A stretch of 64,000 nt of DNA from Ectobius pallidus (GCA_964059195.1 CAXKWD010000003.1:195572174-195636173); one strand, 5' to 3'. Positions 52,201 through 63,599 are shown, numbered from the stretch's first letter. Translations and numbers: made by a program. Notes: generated by a model not told the origin, from the sequence alone.

Positions 52201-54314
52201 TGTTACTGGAATGAATTTAAGAGCTAAGTGACCCAGAAAAAATTGTGAAGTGAAAAGCAGAAACATATTTGATCTACAAAGAAATATATTTTCCTATGTA
52301 TGGAGTCAGTCTGCAAAATAATATCAAAGACCTTCCCCGAAAAGTCGCAATGACTGCACAACTAGAGAAAGAGAAAGGATGCTGCAATAATGCAACAACG
52401 AAATTACAGAAAAAGTAAAACGCTTTGCGTGAAGAGAAATGTGTGTGGCGTCGAGGTAGGGGGGAAAAAAGCTGATTTCAGAGCCTTGTGATACGTAAAT
52501 AAATGTAAAAGATGTAACGGAAACGTTTGTTTACACAAGCGATGCAAATTACTTGAAATTATTTCTCAATTCAAGCAATTTATCGACACTAGAACAAATT
52601 TCAATACATTCCCTGCTATCCTGTGAATGCCGCTAGGCATGCGCAGTGGCTCATATCGGCAATTTAAATATTTTAGTCGGCCCGTTTTTTTTCCCCTACC
52701 AGTACATGATATGGTTGTATACTGTGGATGGAGGAAGTGAAATGCAGTATATCAAGAGAGAATTCTGGTGAAAAAAGTAATAAACTTTGATTTAGGATCT
52801 ATATTTTTCGTCCTAAAACTTATACCATTCAGTTTGACGTAAAGAATTATGGAAGGATATTTTATATTAGGATATATTATACAGGGGCTAATGAATAACA
52901 CTAAACTATTTTACCTGTGTATAGAGGAGATATAGACAAGCAACTTTTATTAGGAGATTTTTGCTCTATGACGTAAAATGTGTATGCTACGGGGCATTAA
53001 AGTCATTACAATTTGGTGCTCGTAAGTCAATAATGAAGAAAAATGGTGTTCAAATTTTTGACTTCACGCCTTCTTAGTGATCGAAAGAACCTGATTCTTA
53101 ATCATTCATCAACAGCTATATCATAATTTAGTGTATCCATAATCTGCAAAATTTACAGACTAATCACATCTCTGGACGCCACTGCATTAGTTTTTTTTCT
53201 CATAACTCCAGTGTTAACAACGAAGTTCCTTTGTTTTGTATTTTTTCAAAAGTTAGAAGTCAGTGGGAGATTTTATGTAGTACAGGAAAAACTGATTCCA
53301 AAGAGCCAAATCTCGTAATAAAAGTTGATCTATACACAGGTAAAATATTTCGGTGTTATTCAGTAACATTCTCTATTTTAAAGTATTATAACTTAACTTT
53401 TGATAAAAGTAAACAATTGTGACGAAAGTGGTAAGCTATAAAAATGACCATTCTTTACTTAGGTGTTAACGATATACTTTTGTTAATATTATAAAACATG
53501 TGTAAAAAATATATGTTTTAACGTACTATTTTCTATTTTTCCATACTGAACATGAATATGCAACGTGTAAAGAAACTGACAGAGCTAAAATGTTCACGAG
53601 AGCTTGAAACATGTGATTTTGCAGATTCCAGCTGTGCATTAATAGGTAAAGCATTGATGACGCACCAGAGGGTTGTTTCATCAACACTTAGGTCCTTTGC
53701 ATGTCTATTCTTTTTAAATTCTTTATCCTACATTTTTATTTGCTTTTCTTTCTTTTCTCTCTATTTGCTCTAAGTTTCAATTCTATCTCTTTGTAGTTTT
53801 GCTTCTTCCTTTCTTTCTAGTAATCTTTCTCTTCTATCATTTTGCCAAAGAAATAAACCTTAGATCATTTTGATTTTGATTTTTGTAGTTTTGCTTTTTT
53901 CTTTCTTTCTAGTAATCTTTCTTTTCTATTATTTTGCCAAGAAATAAACCTTAGGTCATCTTGATTTATACCCAAAATGTACCAAAATGTACCACAAATC
54001 ATAAAACGAAGAGTTTTTATCCAGATACAAGGTTGCTAATTTTGTTGTATTAATTGGGTATAAATGAAAGTGTTCACCACAAAGGGATATGCAATTCACC
54101 AGCCAAAACCTTAGATCAGTATAAAATGTATTAGTGTTATGAATTAAAAGTAGTGTGTATAGCTTCTGTGGCAAATCTAGTTTACAGCATAAGTTTGAAT
54201 AAAATCGAATAAAAATGGTTGGTTGTAGAACATTTACCTACATACTGTCATTACATTATTATTTAGATTCCTAATTGAAATTTGTGCCAGTCTTTGACAT
54301 TAGATGTTCTTTCT
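52201..54314. other. No exon recognised; probable intron or flank upstream of the receptor exon
   Basis: About 2.1 kb without an open frame with recognisable content. A duplicated T-rich segment, TTTCTTTCTAGTAATCTTTC with TTTTGCCAA-AAATAAACCTTA, occurs at about 53810-53870 and 53890-53955 (about 80-bp tandem duplication). Confidence 0.45.
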
Positions 54315-54324
54315 TTTGTTCCAG
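54315..54324 (+). other. Splice acceptor of the receptor exon
   Basis: A pyrimidine-rich run (TTCTTTCTTTTGTTCCAG) ends at AG 54323-54324, just before conserved coding sequence. Confidence 0.75.
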
Positions 54325-54607
54325 AGCGTGTGCAATGTGAGTGACGCGAATGCGGTATGTACGATCGTAGCTGCAGTGATTCTGCCTGCCAACAACAGCT
54401 ATGAGATGTCGCTGGGTAAAATTCTACCGGTGCTGGAAAGTGCGCGTTCGTTTGTTATGGACAACAAGTGGTTACCTAGCAATGTCAATCTTACGTTTGT
54501 CGGGTTGGATGATCGCTGTAGCAACGTGTACAGCATCTTCAGAGCGCTCAGCGCCTACTCGCATTGTGCGCATGTCCTCATTGGTCCATCCTGCGAGTAT
54601 GCCCTTG
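54325..54607 (+). CDS. Internal exon of a natriuretic-peptide-receptor-like guanylate cyclase (ligand-binding domain)
   Basis: The exon encodes about 94 residues: SVCNVSDANAVCTIVAAVIL, then PANNSYEMSLGKILPVLESA, WLPSNVNLTFVGLDDRCSN, AYSHCAHVLIGPSCEYAL. The order (short hydrophobic strand with a LLP-like turn, S--KV-P-LE-A helix, then DDRC and a GP-C-YAL motif) fits the N-terminal part of the extracellular ANF_receptor domain of natriuretic peptide receptors and insect receptor guanylate cyclases. These are single-pass membrane proteins that bind peptide outside and make cGMP inside. The exon starts in phase 0 after CAG and ends one base into a codon before GTGAGT (phase 1). An ATG at 54304 precedes it in frame, but its codons are the pyrimidine tract, so a spliced start is more likely. 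Neighbouring exons lie outside the recognisable part of the window. A non-cyclase NPR-C-like or related receptor is possible. Confidence 0.8.
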
Positions 54608-54613
54608 GTGAGT
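54608..54613 (+). other. Splice donor of the receptor exon
   Basis: GTGAGT directly follows the YAL codons (exon base G, then GTGAGT), a near-consensus donor. Confidence 0.75.
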
Positions 54614-54636
54614 AGTGAGTCTTTAAACATTTTATG

Positions 54637-55312
54637 TAGGGAAAGGCTTTGATGATTTTGCATCTTTTTTATTTGAAAGTTAAAATATAGCTCGAATATA
54701 TATAAATGTGTATCATTAAATTATTCAGTAAATAAGGGCAATTTGTTTTTGCATTGTTTTTTAAAATTTTATTTTGAATTTTCATAGTTTTTTAAGAGGC
54801 AGGTAATTTTTTTGAAATTGTTAGGTCTTTTCCGGCATTTTTAGGTCATGTTTCAGTGGAGGTAGAGAGGAGCTTGTCCTGTACGAATCGTTACTTTCAG
54901 ACAACAGACAATAGTTTTGATTTGAGAATATCCGCCAAGTGTTCATAATTCATTTTAATTCAGGTTTACTGTAAACAACATAGCAGTTTGTCTTGTAGCA
55001 ATAAATAATTTTTTATTTATTTTTAAATGACATATTTGCTAGAGGCAATTTGATGGGCATGCCAGTTCAAAAAGATTTTTTTTCGCTAAGGGTGTCCAAG
55101 TAGTATAAATTTACTTACTTCTTTAATAACAAAATAAGTGTAAACATTGTAAATTCATATCTAACGTACTGTCATCCAAAAAACTAATTATAAGTAATAA
55201 TGGTAAATTTATTGGTCATTTAAAAAATGTGTTTTTCACGGTTTTTAGATCATAAATGCATTTTTTATCTTGCATTTTGTCACTATTTTATGGTCATTAA
55301 ATGCCATTAAAT
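54637..55312 (+). mobile_element. hAT-type MITE, family 2 copy 2, inside the receptor gene intron
   Basis: Begins TAGGGAAAGGCTTTGATGAT only about 30 bp after the splice donor. Shares with 56937 the GATTTTGCATCTTTTTTAT start, TAAATAAGGGCAATTTG, AGAGGCAATTTGATGGGCAT and AAGGGTGTCCAAGTA blocks. The right end stops at TGGTCATTAAATGCC and lacks the final terminus, so it is truncated or mutated there. Confidence 0.75.
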
Positions 55313-55439
55313 AATGGTTCATCTCTGTCATCTTTGTCGCAAAACTACAAAACTGCTACAGCCGAAATTATCTATGAACATAGTTTTTATATCCGGAAAG
55401 GTTATAGGGCTATAGTCGTTCACTCACCACCGCTATTTC

Positions 55440-56170
55440 ACCTAATATTATAATCATTAATGCTTAATAAATACAGTTTGTTGGCGTGTTGTGCAACATC
55501 CATGCACGTAGTGTATACATTATCCTGTCGTGTGTACATTTCACATTTTAGGTAGATTTCGAAGAAAACTCTACCTATTGCAATCGATACCATGTCATGA
55601 CTTTCGAAAAATTCTTTCATATCTTCACGTTTCATGCCTCCTTGAGTACGAAACCACCGCCCGTTAAAACCAAATTTTATTATGTTATTTATAGGCCCAA
55701 TAGTTTTGACAAGTTCGTTCATGAGCAAAATTGACTCAAGGGGGGGTCGGGGAAGGGGGTTGAAATTTTGAAAAAAATATATCTCGGCCCCTATGAAGTA
55801 TAGAGGGAAAGTTTTTTGAATAAATTAGAGTACTCCGTATGGAGTTCACAGTGACACCAACGATTCAGGGGTTTTGGGGGTACGAGTGGGGGTGGGGGTT
55901 GGGGGAATGGAAGTTTTTGAAACCACGTCTTGTGGTGTATCGATGAAAAGCTCTTGATGAGTACTCTACAAATCAATAACTAGTTTCCCGATAGCTCTCA
56001 TATAACGCGCGATTTGAATGTTTGAAAAAAGTGCTCTTTCCTCTTTTTTGCAGTTATTATTGCGGGTTTGTCATGCCAAGGCTAAAGAAGAAGAGTGCTG
56101 CGCAGCGACAATAAATTAAATCAAAAGCACTTCGAAATCTACCTCAGCCTGTAGGCCTGCCTAAAGGGAT
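55440..56170 (-). repeat. Unclassified dispersed repeat, copy 2 (partner 1325-2172)
   Basis: Reverse-complement relative of the first repeat, over 55540-56170. The minus strand holds an open frame (55728-55438) starting MNELVKTIGPINNIIKFGFN, then GRWFRTQGGMKREDMKEFFE and HDMVSIAIGRVFFEIYLK. The matching part of copy 1 is broken by a TA-rich insertion. Runs of G (C on the minus strand) at 55740-55760 and 55866-55905 match the C runs of copy 1. Function unknown. Confidence 0.7.
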
Positions 56171-56240
56171 TTTCTACAAGCGCTGGTATTCTCACAAAAA
56201 AAAAAGGAGCCGTGGTCTATCGGATGTGAGTTCCAGCGGC

Positions 56241-57706
56241 GCAGCCAAGATGCTAATCTGGGGGTGCTAAAATTTATAAAATGTATGCAAATAACATTTT
56301 TAAAATAATGTATTATAAGCTGGTAGCAATTAATTTTTCAATTTTCTTTACAACTTTTTCAAATAGTTATCTTATATGGATCATCACTAGCATTATTATC
56401 CTCATTACGATCATCATCATCATCATCTTCATCAACACATCGTATGCCATCACAAATTTCCATATGACCTACTGTTTATAAAAAGTTTGATATTCCATTT
56501 TTAACACATCACAATACAAAGCATTTCATTTAACTTTTGAAATTTACAATATCGTACATGTAGGTCTAATCAGAACTGAATCTGCTCGCCGGTAGTATTG
56601 AGTTCCATGTATTTTTAAAGCGCTGTTGCAAACGAGAGTTAAAAAGCTGTATTCACTTAGTCAGCTGATTGAATGACGGATTTACGGAGAAATTAACATT
56701 GGTTGTTGTTATTGCAGTAATATTCAGAACTAAACATACTAAATTGTTCTGACTTCCTTGATGACTTGAAACTATTGCTATTACAGAAGATTTTATAATA
56801 TTCTGCCAATATGAATCCTGCAGCAAACTCTGTACAGCGAGACTTGGACTCGATTGGCGAATGTAAAGCAACGCTAAAAACTAATGGATCTTAAATCGTT
56901 ATCGAATTTCTGTTACGTACGGCGAAAACTAATTATTAGGGCAAGGCATTTGATGATTTTGCATCTTTTTTATATGAAGGTTAAAATATAGCCCGAATAT
57001 ATATAAATGTATATCATGAAATAATTAATTAAATAAGGGCAATTTGTTTTTGCATTATTTTGCTCTATTTTGCACTTTTCGTCATTTTTCAAGAGATAGG
57101 TCATTTTTGGCAAATTTTAGGTCATTTTCGGCACTTTTAGGTCATTTTCGGCATTTTTAGGTCATTTTCAGCATTTTAGGTCATTTTTGGCATTTTAGCT
57201 ATAAATATGTTTTTCTTTCTTTTTAAATGGCACATATTTGCTAGAGGCAATTTGATGGGCATGCCAGTTCAGAAAGAATTTATTTTTCGCTAAGGGTGTC
57301 CAAGTACTGTAGTATAAATTTACTGATTTCTTTAGTAACAAAATAAGTGTATAAAGCATCGTCATAAACTGTATTTAGCAGTTCATTACTTAAGAAAAAA
57401 CTAATTATAAGTAATAATGGTAAATTTATTGGTCATTATTTTAAGCTTTCGGGTCATTTTTTCACTATTTTTAGGTCATAAATGCATTTTTTATTTTTCA
57501 TTTTTTCACTATTTTATGGTCATTAAATGCCTTGCCCTACTAATTATTAACCCAATCAACGATTTCAAACTTTGTATGTGAAATATTCAAAAAAATCTTG
57601 CATTCTTGCCACTAATTGCATTTAAGTAGAACTGGTATATTAAAGAAAAATCATTCTTCTCGGGGGGGGGGGGTTAGCCCCCTTAGCCTCTCCCCCCCCC
57701 CCTTGG
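56241..57706. mobile_element. Candidate element bounded by inverted GGCGCAGCCAAG ends
   Basis: CGGCGCAGCCAAG near 56241 is matched, inverted, by CTTGGCTGCGCCAC near 57697. Similar GGCGCAGCCA-GGGGG ends occur on dispersed insect repeats. The right end has long G and C runs (57662-57710). The hAT MITE at 56937 lies between them. One element of about 1.47 kb including a nested MITE is possible, but two independent fragments are equally possible. Confidence 0.35.
56937..57539 (+). mobile_element. hAT-type MITE, family 2 copy 3, with perfect 8-bp duplication
   Basis: Begins TAGGGCAAGGCATTTGATGA and ends TCATTAAATGCCTTGCCCTA. CTAATTAT flanks it on both sides (56929-56936 and 57540-57547), a perfect hAT-size duplication. 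The left third has tandem-like TTTTAGGTCATTTTCGGCA units (about 57080-57200). Non-coding. This is the reference copy for the relatives at 51189 and 54637. Confidence 0.9.
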
Positions 57707-57897
57707 CTGCGCCACTACGAGTTTTTCTCCTCGAGATTAAAACACTGTTTAAAGTGACTTGTGTAATCATTCGACTTCCGGCCCCCATTGTGGCCGGGTC
57801 GTTTCGTAGAGTGCTTGTGCACCGATATGTCACGTTTTTCAGTACATTGTCTTATATTACATGGTTTCGTTTGAAATATTATATACTATCTTATAAA

Positions 57898-58457
57898 GGG
57901 TCCGGCAGAGGAACCTGATGGTTTTTAAACTGAAATTACGACAAAACTGTATCGTTTGCGTGCATTATTTTATTTCAGAATTACAATACATCTCAAAGTA
58001 TTTTACCTACGTCAATTACATCAGTGACAATAATCGATTGACCATTAAAAAAAAAAACAAATCCACAACGAATGCGCGATGTTGCACCGACCTACGCTCC
58101 ATTTTGACTGAAATGCTTTGAATTGATGCAATCTTGTTTACACGTAGGTTTCATAACTAAATATCGCAATTGTTTTTTGCTTGAATGCGCAAGCGCGAGA
58201 TGTACTGGCGACAACGAGTTACGACACTACGCAGTTTCGGCTGATTCCAACTTTTTACGAAACCATAATAATAATTTTGATGTAATGGGCTTATTTAGCT
58301 TTGTGGATTGAAGTAGGTACACAATTTAAAAAAAAATAATTGATGTAGGTAAAATACTTTGAGATGTATTGTAATTCTGAAATAAAATAACGTACACAAA
58401 CGATACAGTTTTGTCGTAATTTCAGTTTAAAAACCATCAGGTTTCTCTGCCGGACCC
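57898..58457. mobile_element. TIR element with about 130-bp inverted ends
   Basis: GGGTCCGGCAGAG at 57898 continues for about 130 bp (AACCTGATGGTTTTTAAACT, ACGACAAAACTGTATCGTTT, CATCTCAAAGTATTTTACC) and is repeated inverted at 58325-58457 with few changes. The central part (58030-58320) has a GC-richer segment and a 62-codon frame without a known domain. Long TIRs suggest a Mutator-like or related group, but the duplication (TATAAA near both ends) is not resolved. Confidence 0.8.
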
Positions 58458-58481
58458 TGTATAAAGTGATTTTATATAATT

Positions 58482-59506
58482 ACTAGCTGAAAAGGCCCGG
58501 CGTCGCCCGGGCTTTGTATTTTGTAATTTGAAATTAACTTATGGAGGACTTTCGATGTTGAAACTCTAGGTCCTGATATAATAATGTATGTAGAATTCGA
58601 AATGAGGAAGAACAACATATGGCACTCAGACTATTCCCTCAGAAAACGCTAGATATAGCTTTTTATGGTTCATAGAGGATGTCAAATGCTGCATTCCGTT
58701 GCTTCTACTCATCATGCCTGGGAGGGGTTGAAATAAGAAGAAACATAAATTACATAAGATTGTATTGGCTTGACTGAAAATTTTATTTCTCATTCTCATG
58801 TTACAACCGTTTCGGGGCTAAAATAAAAGAGAAATGCAGTATCACTTTCATACTTTCCTCCCCTAAAACCCGGGACATAATATACTGCGAGTATAGGACT
58901 CAAAATGTTCCATCCCATGCTTAGGGCCTATGATAAATCTCAACTAATACAAAGCCTACAGCTATGGATAACTGACTATTTACCGACTTCTGATATAGCA
59001 TACTCACACACTTAAGTTGCTCCTGCAATACGACCTCTTATTCTACATCAAAATGTGAAATGAGAAAATATTTCTTATGTCGAGGGTAGAGAAAGTTATG
59101 TGACTGCATCACACTGTGCTTTATTTTCGTGTAATTCATTTTTCAGTAATTATTTTCGCCAATATATTACATGGAATCATAATTCGTTAAAGTCCAACAT
59201 TAGGCTATATAGTTGCCAAGGCCCTATGTAATCACAGTAAACAATTCACTGTTGCCATGTGAACTGAACAACATTTCATTTTTTTCAGTAGAATATTCAC
59301 AGAAATTATATAATTTTCAAGGGAAGGACTGATTTCTTTCAATTTTAATGTCGACAGCTATACTTCCCGGGCTTAACTGGATATGTGTGCAAAATATCGT
59401 GTAAATTGGTAAAGAAATGTAGATTTGTATAAGGAACAAACATACATACATACATACATACATATATACATACATACATACATACACACTTTCGATTTTA
59501 TATATT
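58482..59506 (-). mobile_element. Helitron-like element, family A copy 2
   Basis: On the minus strand the 3' end is GCCCGGGCGACGCCGGGCC, a perfect short hairpin, then TTTTCAGCTAGT. The interior includes GGACTTTCGATGTTGAAACT, the CCCTCAGAAAACGCTAGATA block and TGCTGCATTCCGTTGCTTCT. The other end (right) has (TACA)n at 59448-59485 followed by TTTTATATAT. The next copy starts immediately after. No Rep/helicase frame. Confidence 0.65.
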
Positions 59507-60105
59507 ACTAGCTGAAAAGGCCCGGCGTCGCCCGGGCTTTGTATTTTTTAATTTGAAATTAGCTTAAGTTATGGAGGACTTTCTATTTTGAAACTCTAGG
59601 TCCTTATATAATATGTATGTAGAACTTGAAATGAAGAAAACTATTTATCAAACTATTCCATCAGAAAACGCTAGATATAGCTTTTTATGGCTCATAGAGG
59701 ATGTCGAATGCTGCATTCCGTTGCTTCTACACATCATGCCTGGGATGGGTTGAAATAAGAACAAACATTCTGAAGGAATTCTGCTGCTTTGTTCAAGGGT
59801 TCAATATTATCCGATATTAACGAATTTCATTTTTTGTGTTAAAATGTTAAAAACTTGATAAAATTCAACCTTATACCCTTAACTTACAACTTATCTGGGT
59901 CCATAAAACAACTTCAGCCTTCATAAAATAAAACGCTTTATATTATATATATATATATATATACACATTAAAATGGTGTCATAGCATTGAAAGTTACATT
60001 TGTGAGGCTGAATATTGATTCCAGTTCTGCGTGGGTTCAATATCCAATATCTAGAAGTGGTTTAGAGCTTCGAGTATTCTGCTGACGAGGAAGTTTGAAA
60101 TCGGA
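59507..60105 (-). mobile_element. Helitron-like element, family A copy 3, adjoining copy 2
   Basis: The same terminus sequence (ACTAGCTGAAAAGGCCCGG in plus sense) and the same first 260 bp as copy 2. After about 59770 the interior differs and matches 12850-13115 (TTAACTTACAACTTATCTGG and following). A (TA)n tract lies at 59943-59962. The right boundary is unclear. Confidence 0.6.
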
Positions 60106-60472
60106 TACTGATTGGTTCACACAGTTCCTTCCTAGTGAAGACATCAAAGGATGACTTAATTGAAAAGTGGGATATGTTACACACAGGCTTAGAAGTATGT
60201 CAGTCTGCTACCTCCAGCTCGGAACAATCTTTCAGCCAACTTTTTTGTAGGGTCACATTTTTTTCTGAGAAATTTTAAAACCTTAAACTGTTTTACGAAA
60301 ACATATTTAATTTTATAAAAGTTGCGGGTATATAATGAATCATAAGTGACTCCTATGAATGTAATAACATCTCGAGATGTTCGCAGTTTTCTACGGACGG
60401 GTGATGTGTTTTGTTTCTCAGCGAGGCAAGTTGACCAACATGACGCTTCTTGTACATTGCTTATCCGATATC

Positions 60473-60656
60473 ATTAGTGCCAGGTTCTGTTAGGTTATGA
60501 ACAGTGATATTAATTTAGTAGGACATTCGAAATTCTGCAGAAATTCTAGTTTAGTGGCAGTTAGATTAGGAACGGTGATAGGCCTATAAGTATTAGTGAC
60601 ATGTTCTGTTAGGTTATGAACAGTGATATTAATTTAGTAGGGCATTTTGAATTCTC
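60473..60656. repeat. Tandem duplication, about 118-bp period
   Basis: GTTCTGTTAGGTTATGAACA followed by GTGATATTAATTTAGTAGG occurs at about 60483 and again at about 60602. The unit also includes the ATTAGTG and GAATTCT-like edges. Confidence 0.85.
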
Positions 60657-61765
60657 CCGTTTCGTATTATTAATGTGCCACATTGTATCTCCCGCGAGGT
60701 TCGTTGTGTTGGTGAACCTGATTCCCAGAATTTTACGTGTTCAGCTGGTGTGACGTCACTCCTCTAACGTCCAATCACGAGTTTCTTCACCTTACTGAAG
60801 ATCAAAATATGGCGGAATAAATGGTACTTTTCGCTGGATCGTGTTATAAAAGAAAGTGTAACGTTTAGGGGTTTTGGACCAAACCATTCGTTGAGGCAAC
60901 ATCTCTCCAGAGAACTGTATATAACAAAATAGTGTAATATTAGGTGTTTTATGAGAAGACAATTGGGTTTCAAAGTGGGCCCCCTACAATGCGCTTTTAC
61001 CTAGTAGGCCTATCTATTTTCAACTACAAACGATAACCTTGCATAGTGCCAATTAGTTGAAGCAATTAAATCATTGTGACTGCATAAAAGATGGACCGTC
61101 TAAAAATTGCTCCAGACTGTACTGTTCGAGCATTTCTTGATTCACTTCTGGAAAGGTTATCTGAACGATCACTAGTCAAAATAATGACCACCCAATGAAA
61201 TCAGTAACACGGGAAGCCAAGTAACTTGTATCTATAAATAACTTAAGGCCACAATACGGCAATAGACGAAGCTAAATTACGTTAACATTTAATAGGTCCC
61301 GGAAAACTCTCTTCAGAAATGGGACTATATTAAACTTAATACCATAAGCAAAATCTTATAATATTTAATATGAAAAAACTTGCGTTAAGAACTGGATGTT
61401 AGGCTAGAATGGTCATTATTATCTTGTATCCATGTAGTTAAACTAAGATAACTCTGTGAGCCATTTAATTGACAGTTGAAAACCTCAAACTCATTGAGGA
61501 CGACTATAAGTTGAACTTACAATTACATATACATAGGGCTATATGAGAAGTCGTACTCACCTCGACAGGACTCCTTAGGATCCCAGAGCACTCGCTATTC
61601 ACACGGCTATTCAGATCGCTATTAAAGTGGTACTAATCAGAGGCGAGAGTCACATGCGCGTGAGGGGAAGTGACGCATGTGGGAGGAATCATGGGAAGGG
61701 GTAAGAGAGTTCAACTGCACTAGCGAGAGGAGAAGCGATTGTATCAAGGGCTCTTGTTTCTTAAC
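60657..61765. other. No recognisable gene
   Basis: Mixed sequence. Frames near 60764-60973 and 61637-62000 have no domain; the second overlaps the mariner fold-back. Confidence 0.4.
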
Positions 61766-61767
61766 TA

Positions 61768-62315
61768 CGAGGGCCGTCCACAAAGTAAGTTTCCCTACAG
61801 AAACAAAACAAAATTTTATGGAAATATTCATTGCAACAGATATAGCAAGTGTTCATTTATTTTTCATCATATTCGCCACAGGAATTGAGACATTTGTCAT
61901 ACCGTGGGACCAACTTTTGAACACTTGTGTCGTAGAAGTCTGCCGCGTGGGATTTGAACCACTGTGTGACAACCATCTCCGTCTCTCTGTCATTTATTGA
62001 TGTGTAGGATAAGATGGAAATCACTGGGAGCGAGGTCCGGGCTGTAGGGTGGATGTTGAAACATCTCCTAGACGAACATTTGCAGGATACTTGCAGGGAG
62101 GTGTTGAAGTGTCCACCCTACAGCTCGGACCTCGCACCCAGAGATTTTCATCATTTCCTACCCCTCAAGAAATGGCTGGGAAAGGAAGAGTTTGACAGAG
62201 AAACAGAGAAAGTTATCACACAATGGTTCAAATCCCAGGCGGCAGACTTCTACGACACAAGTGTTCAAAAGTTGGTCCCACGGTATGACAAATGTCTCAA
62301 TTCCTGTGGGACCCC
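61768..62315. mobile_element. Fold-back mariner element made of two transposase C-terminal ends
   Basis: The left end CGAGGGCCGTCCACAAAGTA next to TA is a mariner-type terminus. The left arm (minus strand, about 62055-61880) encodes, with shifts, the YSPDLAPSDFH block and the sequence for QAADFYDTSVQKLVPRYDKC-like residues. The right arm (plus strand, 62104-62325) encodes VLKCPPYSSDLAPRDFHHFL, then KKWLGKEEFDRE, QAADFYDTSVQKLVPRYDKC and LNSCG. Each arm begins at the centre with a CACCCTACAG-TCGGACCTCGC segment. The right arm stops near CLNSCG and has no terminus. Catalytic D1 and D2 are absent. Confidence 0.8.
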
Positions 62316-62470
62316 CCTTTCCTAATCCACTGTGGATTCTGCTTGCACGTTATGGATTTGGTAAAACTTCTGCAAACTTTTTATGTCTTTATTGACTTTT
62401 AAATATTGTCCTGACCTGTCTATAATTATTATTATACATTTTTACCTTTCCTTTCCCTGAGATCTAGAAG

Positions 62471-62550
62471 ATGCAGACGGGGCAGGGGCAGGGGAGCCGC
62501 GCCCCCTTGCCCCCGGGTATGGGCGCCCATGAACTCGTCTGCATCTTTAC
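62471..62550. repeat. GC-rich hairpin with GATGCAGACG arms
   Basis: AGATGCAGACG at 62470 pairs with CGTCTGCATCT at 62540. Between them lie GGGGCAGGGGCAGGGG and a complementary CCCCCTTGCCCCCGGG segment. A small MITE or a strong structural element; origin unknown. Confidence 0.6.
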
Positions 62551-62859
62551 GCATCCATGCGTACTGTACTTAAAATTATGGAATTGCTGTGCGAGATAGG
62601 AAGTATAACCAGATCTCATGGACTTCACGCCGGTCCGTTATGAGGCAAATCATGGAGGCAGACAAGATACTAACTATATTCCCAAGCACAACTTTTTTTT
62701 TTTTTTAATTTGCTTGAGGAATAAATTTAATTTCGTTTCAAATTGTTTATGTATTTCGGCGTTTTTTAAACTCTTTTTGACAGGCATATTTACAACTGAC
62801 AATTTTTATAATGTTAATGTCATTGAACATTTAAATTAAACAAATAAAAAAATATTCTA

Positions 62860-63175
62860 CTGGGAAGCGAACTTTCTATCTTCGGCACAAAAGGTGCTAA
62901 AACCGACACATATAAAGTTAAATACACTGTAGAGGTCAACTTCCAATGGTGGAATATCATTGGCCCGTCATTTTGCAGCCGACTGTAAATATTTTCGCGA
63001 CAGAAGACGGACACAAGTGCCAGAATACGAAAAGCGTCTATCTCTTCATCCTTTCTACGCCCGATAACTCGAATACGCTTTGTCAAATTTTCATGAAAGC
63101 TATCACACACACTTGTAAAGTCCATACGAAGAATATTGATTTTAGTCCAAGTCGGTTGACGCTACCGGCGTAATT
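62860..63175 (+). repeat. Diverged relative of repeat family G
   Basis: TTTTCGCGACAGAAGACGG, CGATAACTCGAATACGCTTT, AAATTTTCATGAAAGCTATC and AAAGTCCATACGAAGAATAT follow the order seen in 23390-23640, with more changes. The (CTGT)n core is missing. Confidence 0.45.
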
Positions 63176-63599
63176 ATTAATTGAGGGTCACATGCTTTTT
63201 TAAGGGGGGACATACAGCTTTCGGTGAAATCCATTGGTGAGAAGAAGGTGAATTTCATCATTTTTTCCTCAGCATTAATTGCATACTATTTTCATAAGTA
63301 ATCAAACTATTACAGTTACGGGTAACTATCGTTTCAAAATTGCAGCCATGTTTCATGCACTGAAATGCCTTTTCCTTGATAACTTCCGCAAATATCAATA
63401 TTTCTGAGCGATTATTTTTCTGTGTATTTGTTAATATCATATGAACAACACTATGTACAATCACTCATTTAACATTAATAGTTTATTTTTTTAAATATAT
63501 ATATTTTAATGAAAAAGAAAATTAAAAAAAAAGTATCTTTTAAAAATACTTGTACAGTAGATTTAATAAGTGTGTAAAACATTTTTTTGTAATTTTACT
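63176..63599. other. No recognisable gene
   Basis: AT-rich sequence, no supportable feature. Confidence 0.4.

Noticed and set aside
54304..54615. ATG at 54304 as start of a secreted protein with a signal peptide
   Set aside because: The apparent hydrophobic start is the pyrimidine tract of a splice acceptor ending in CAG at 54324.
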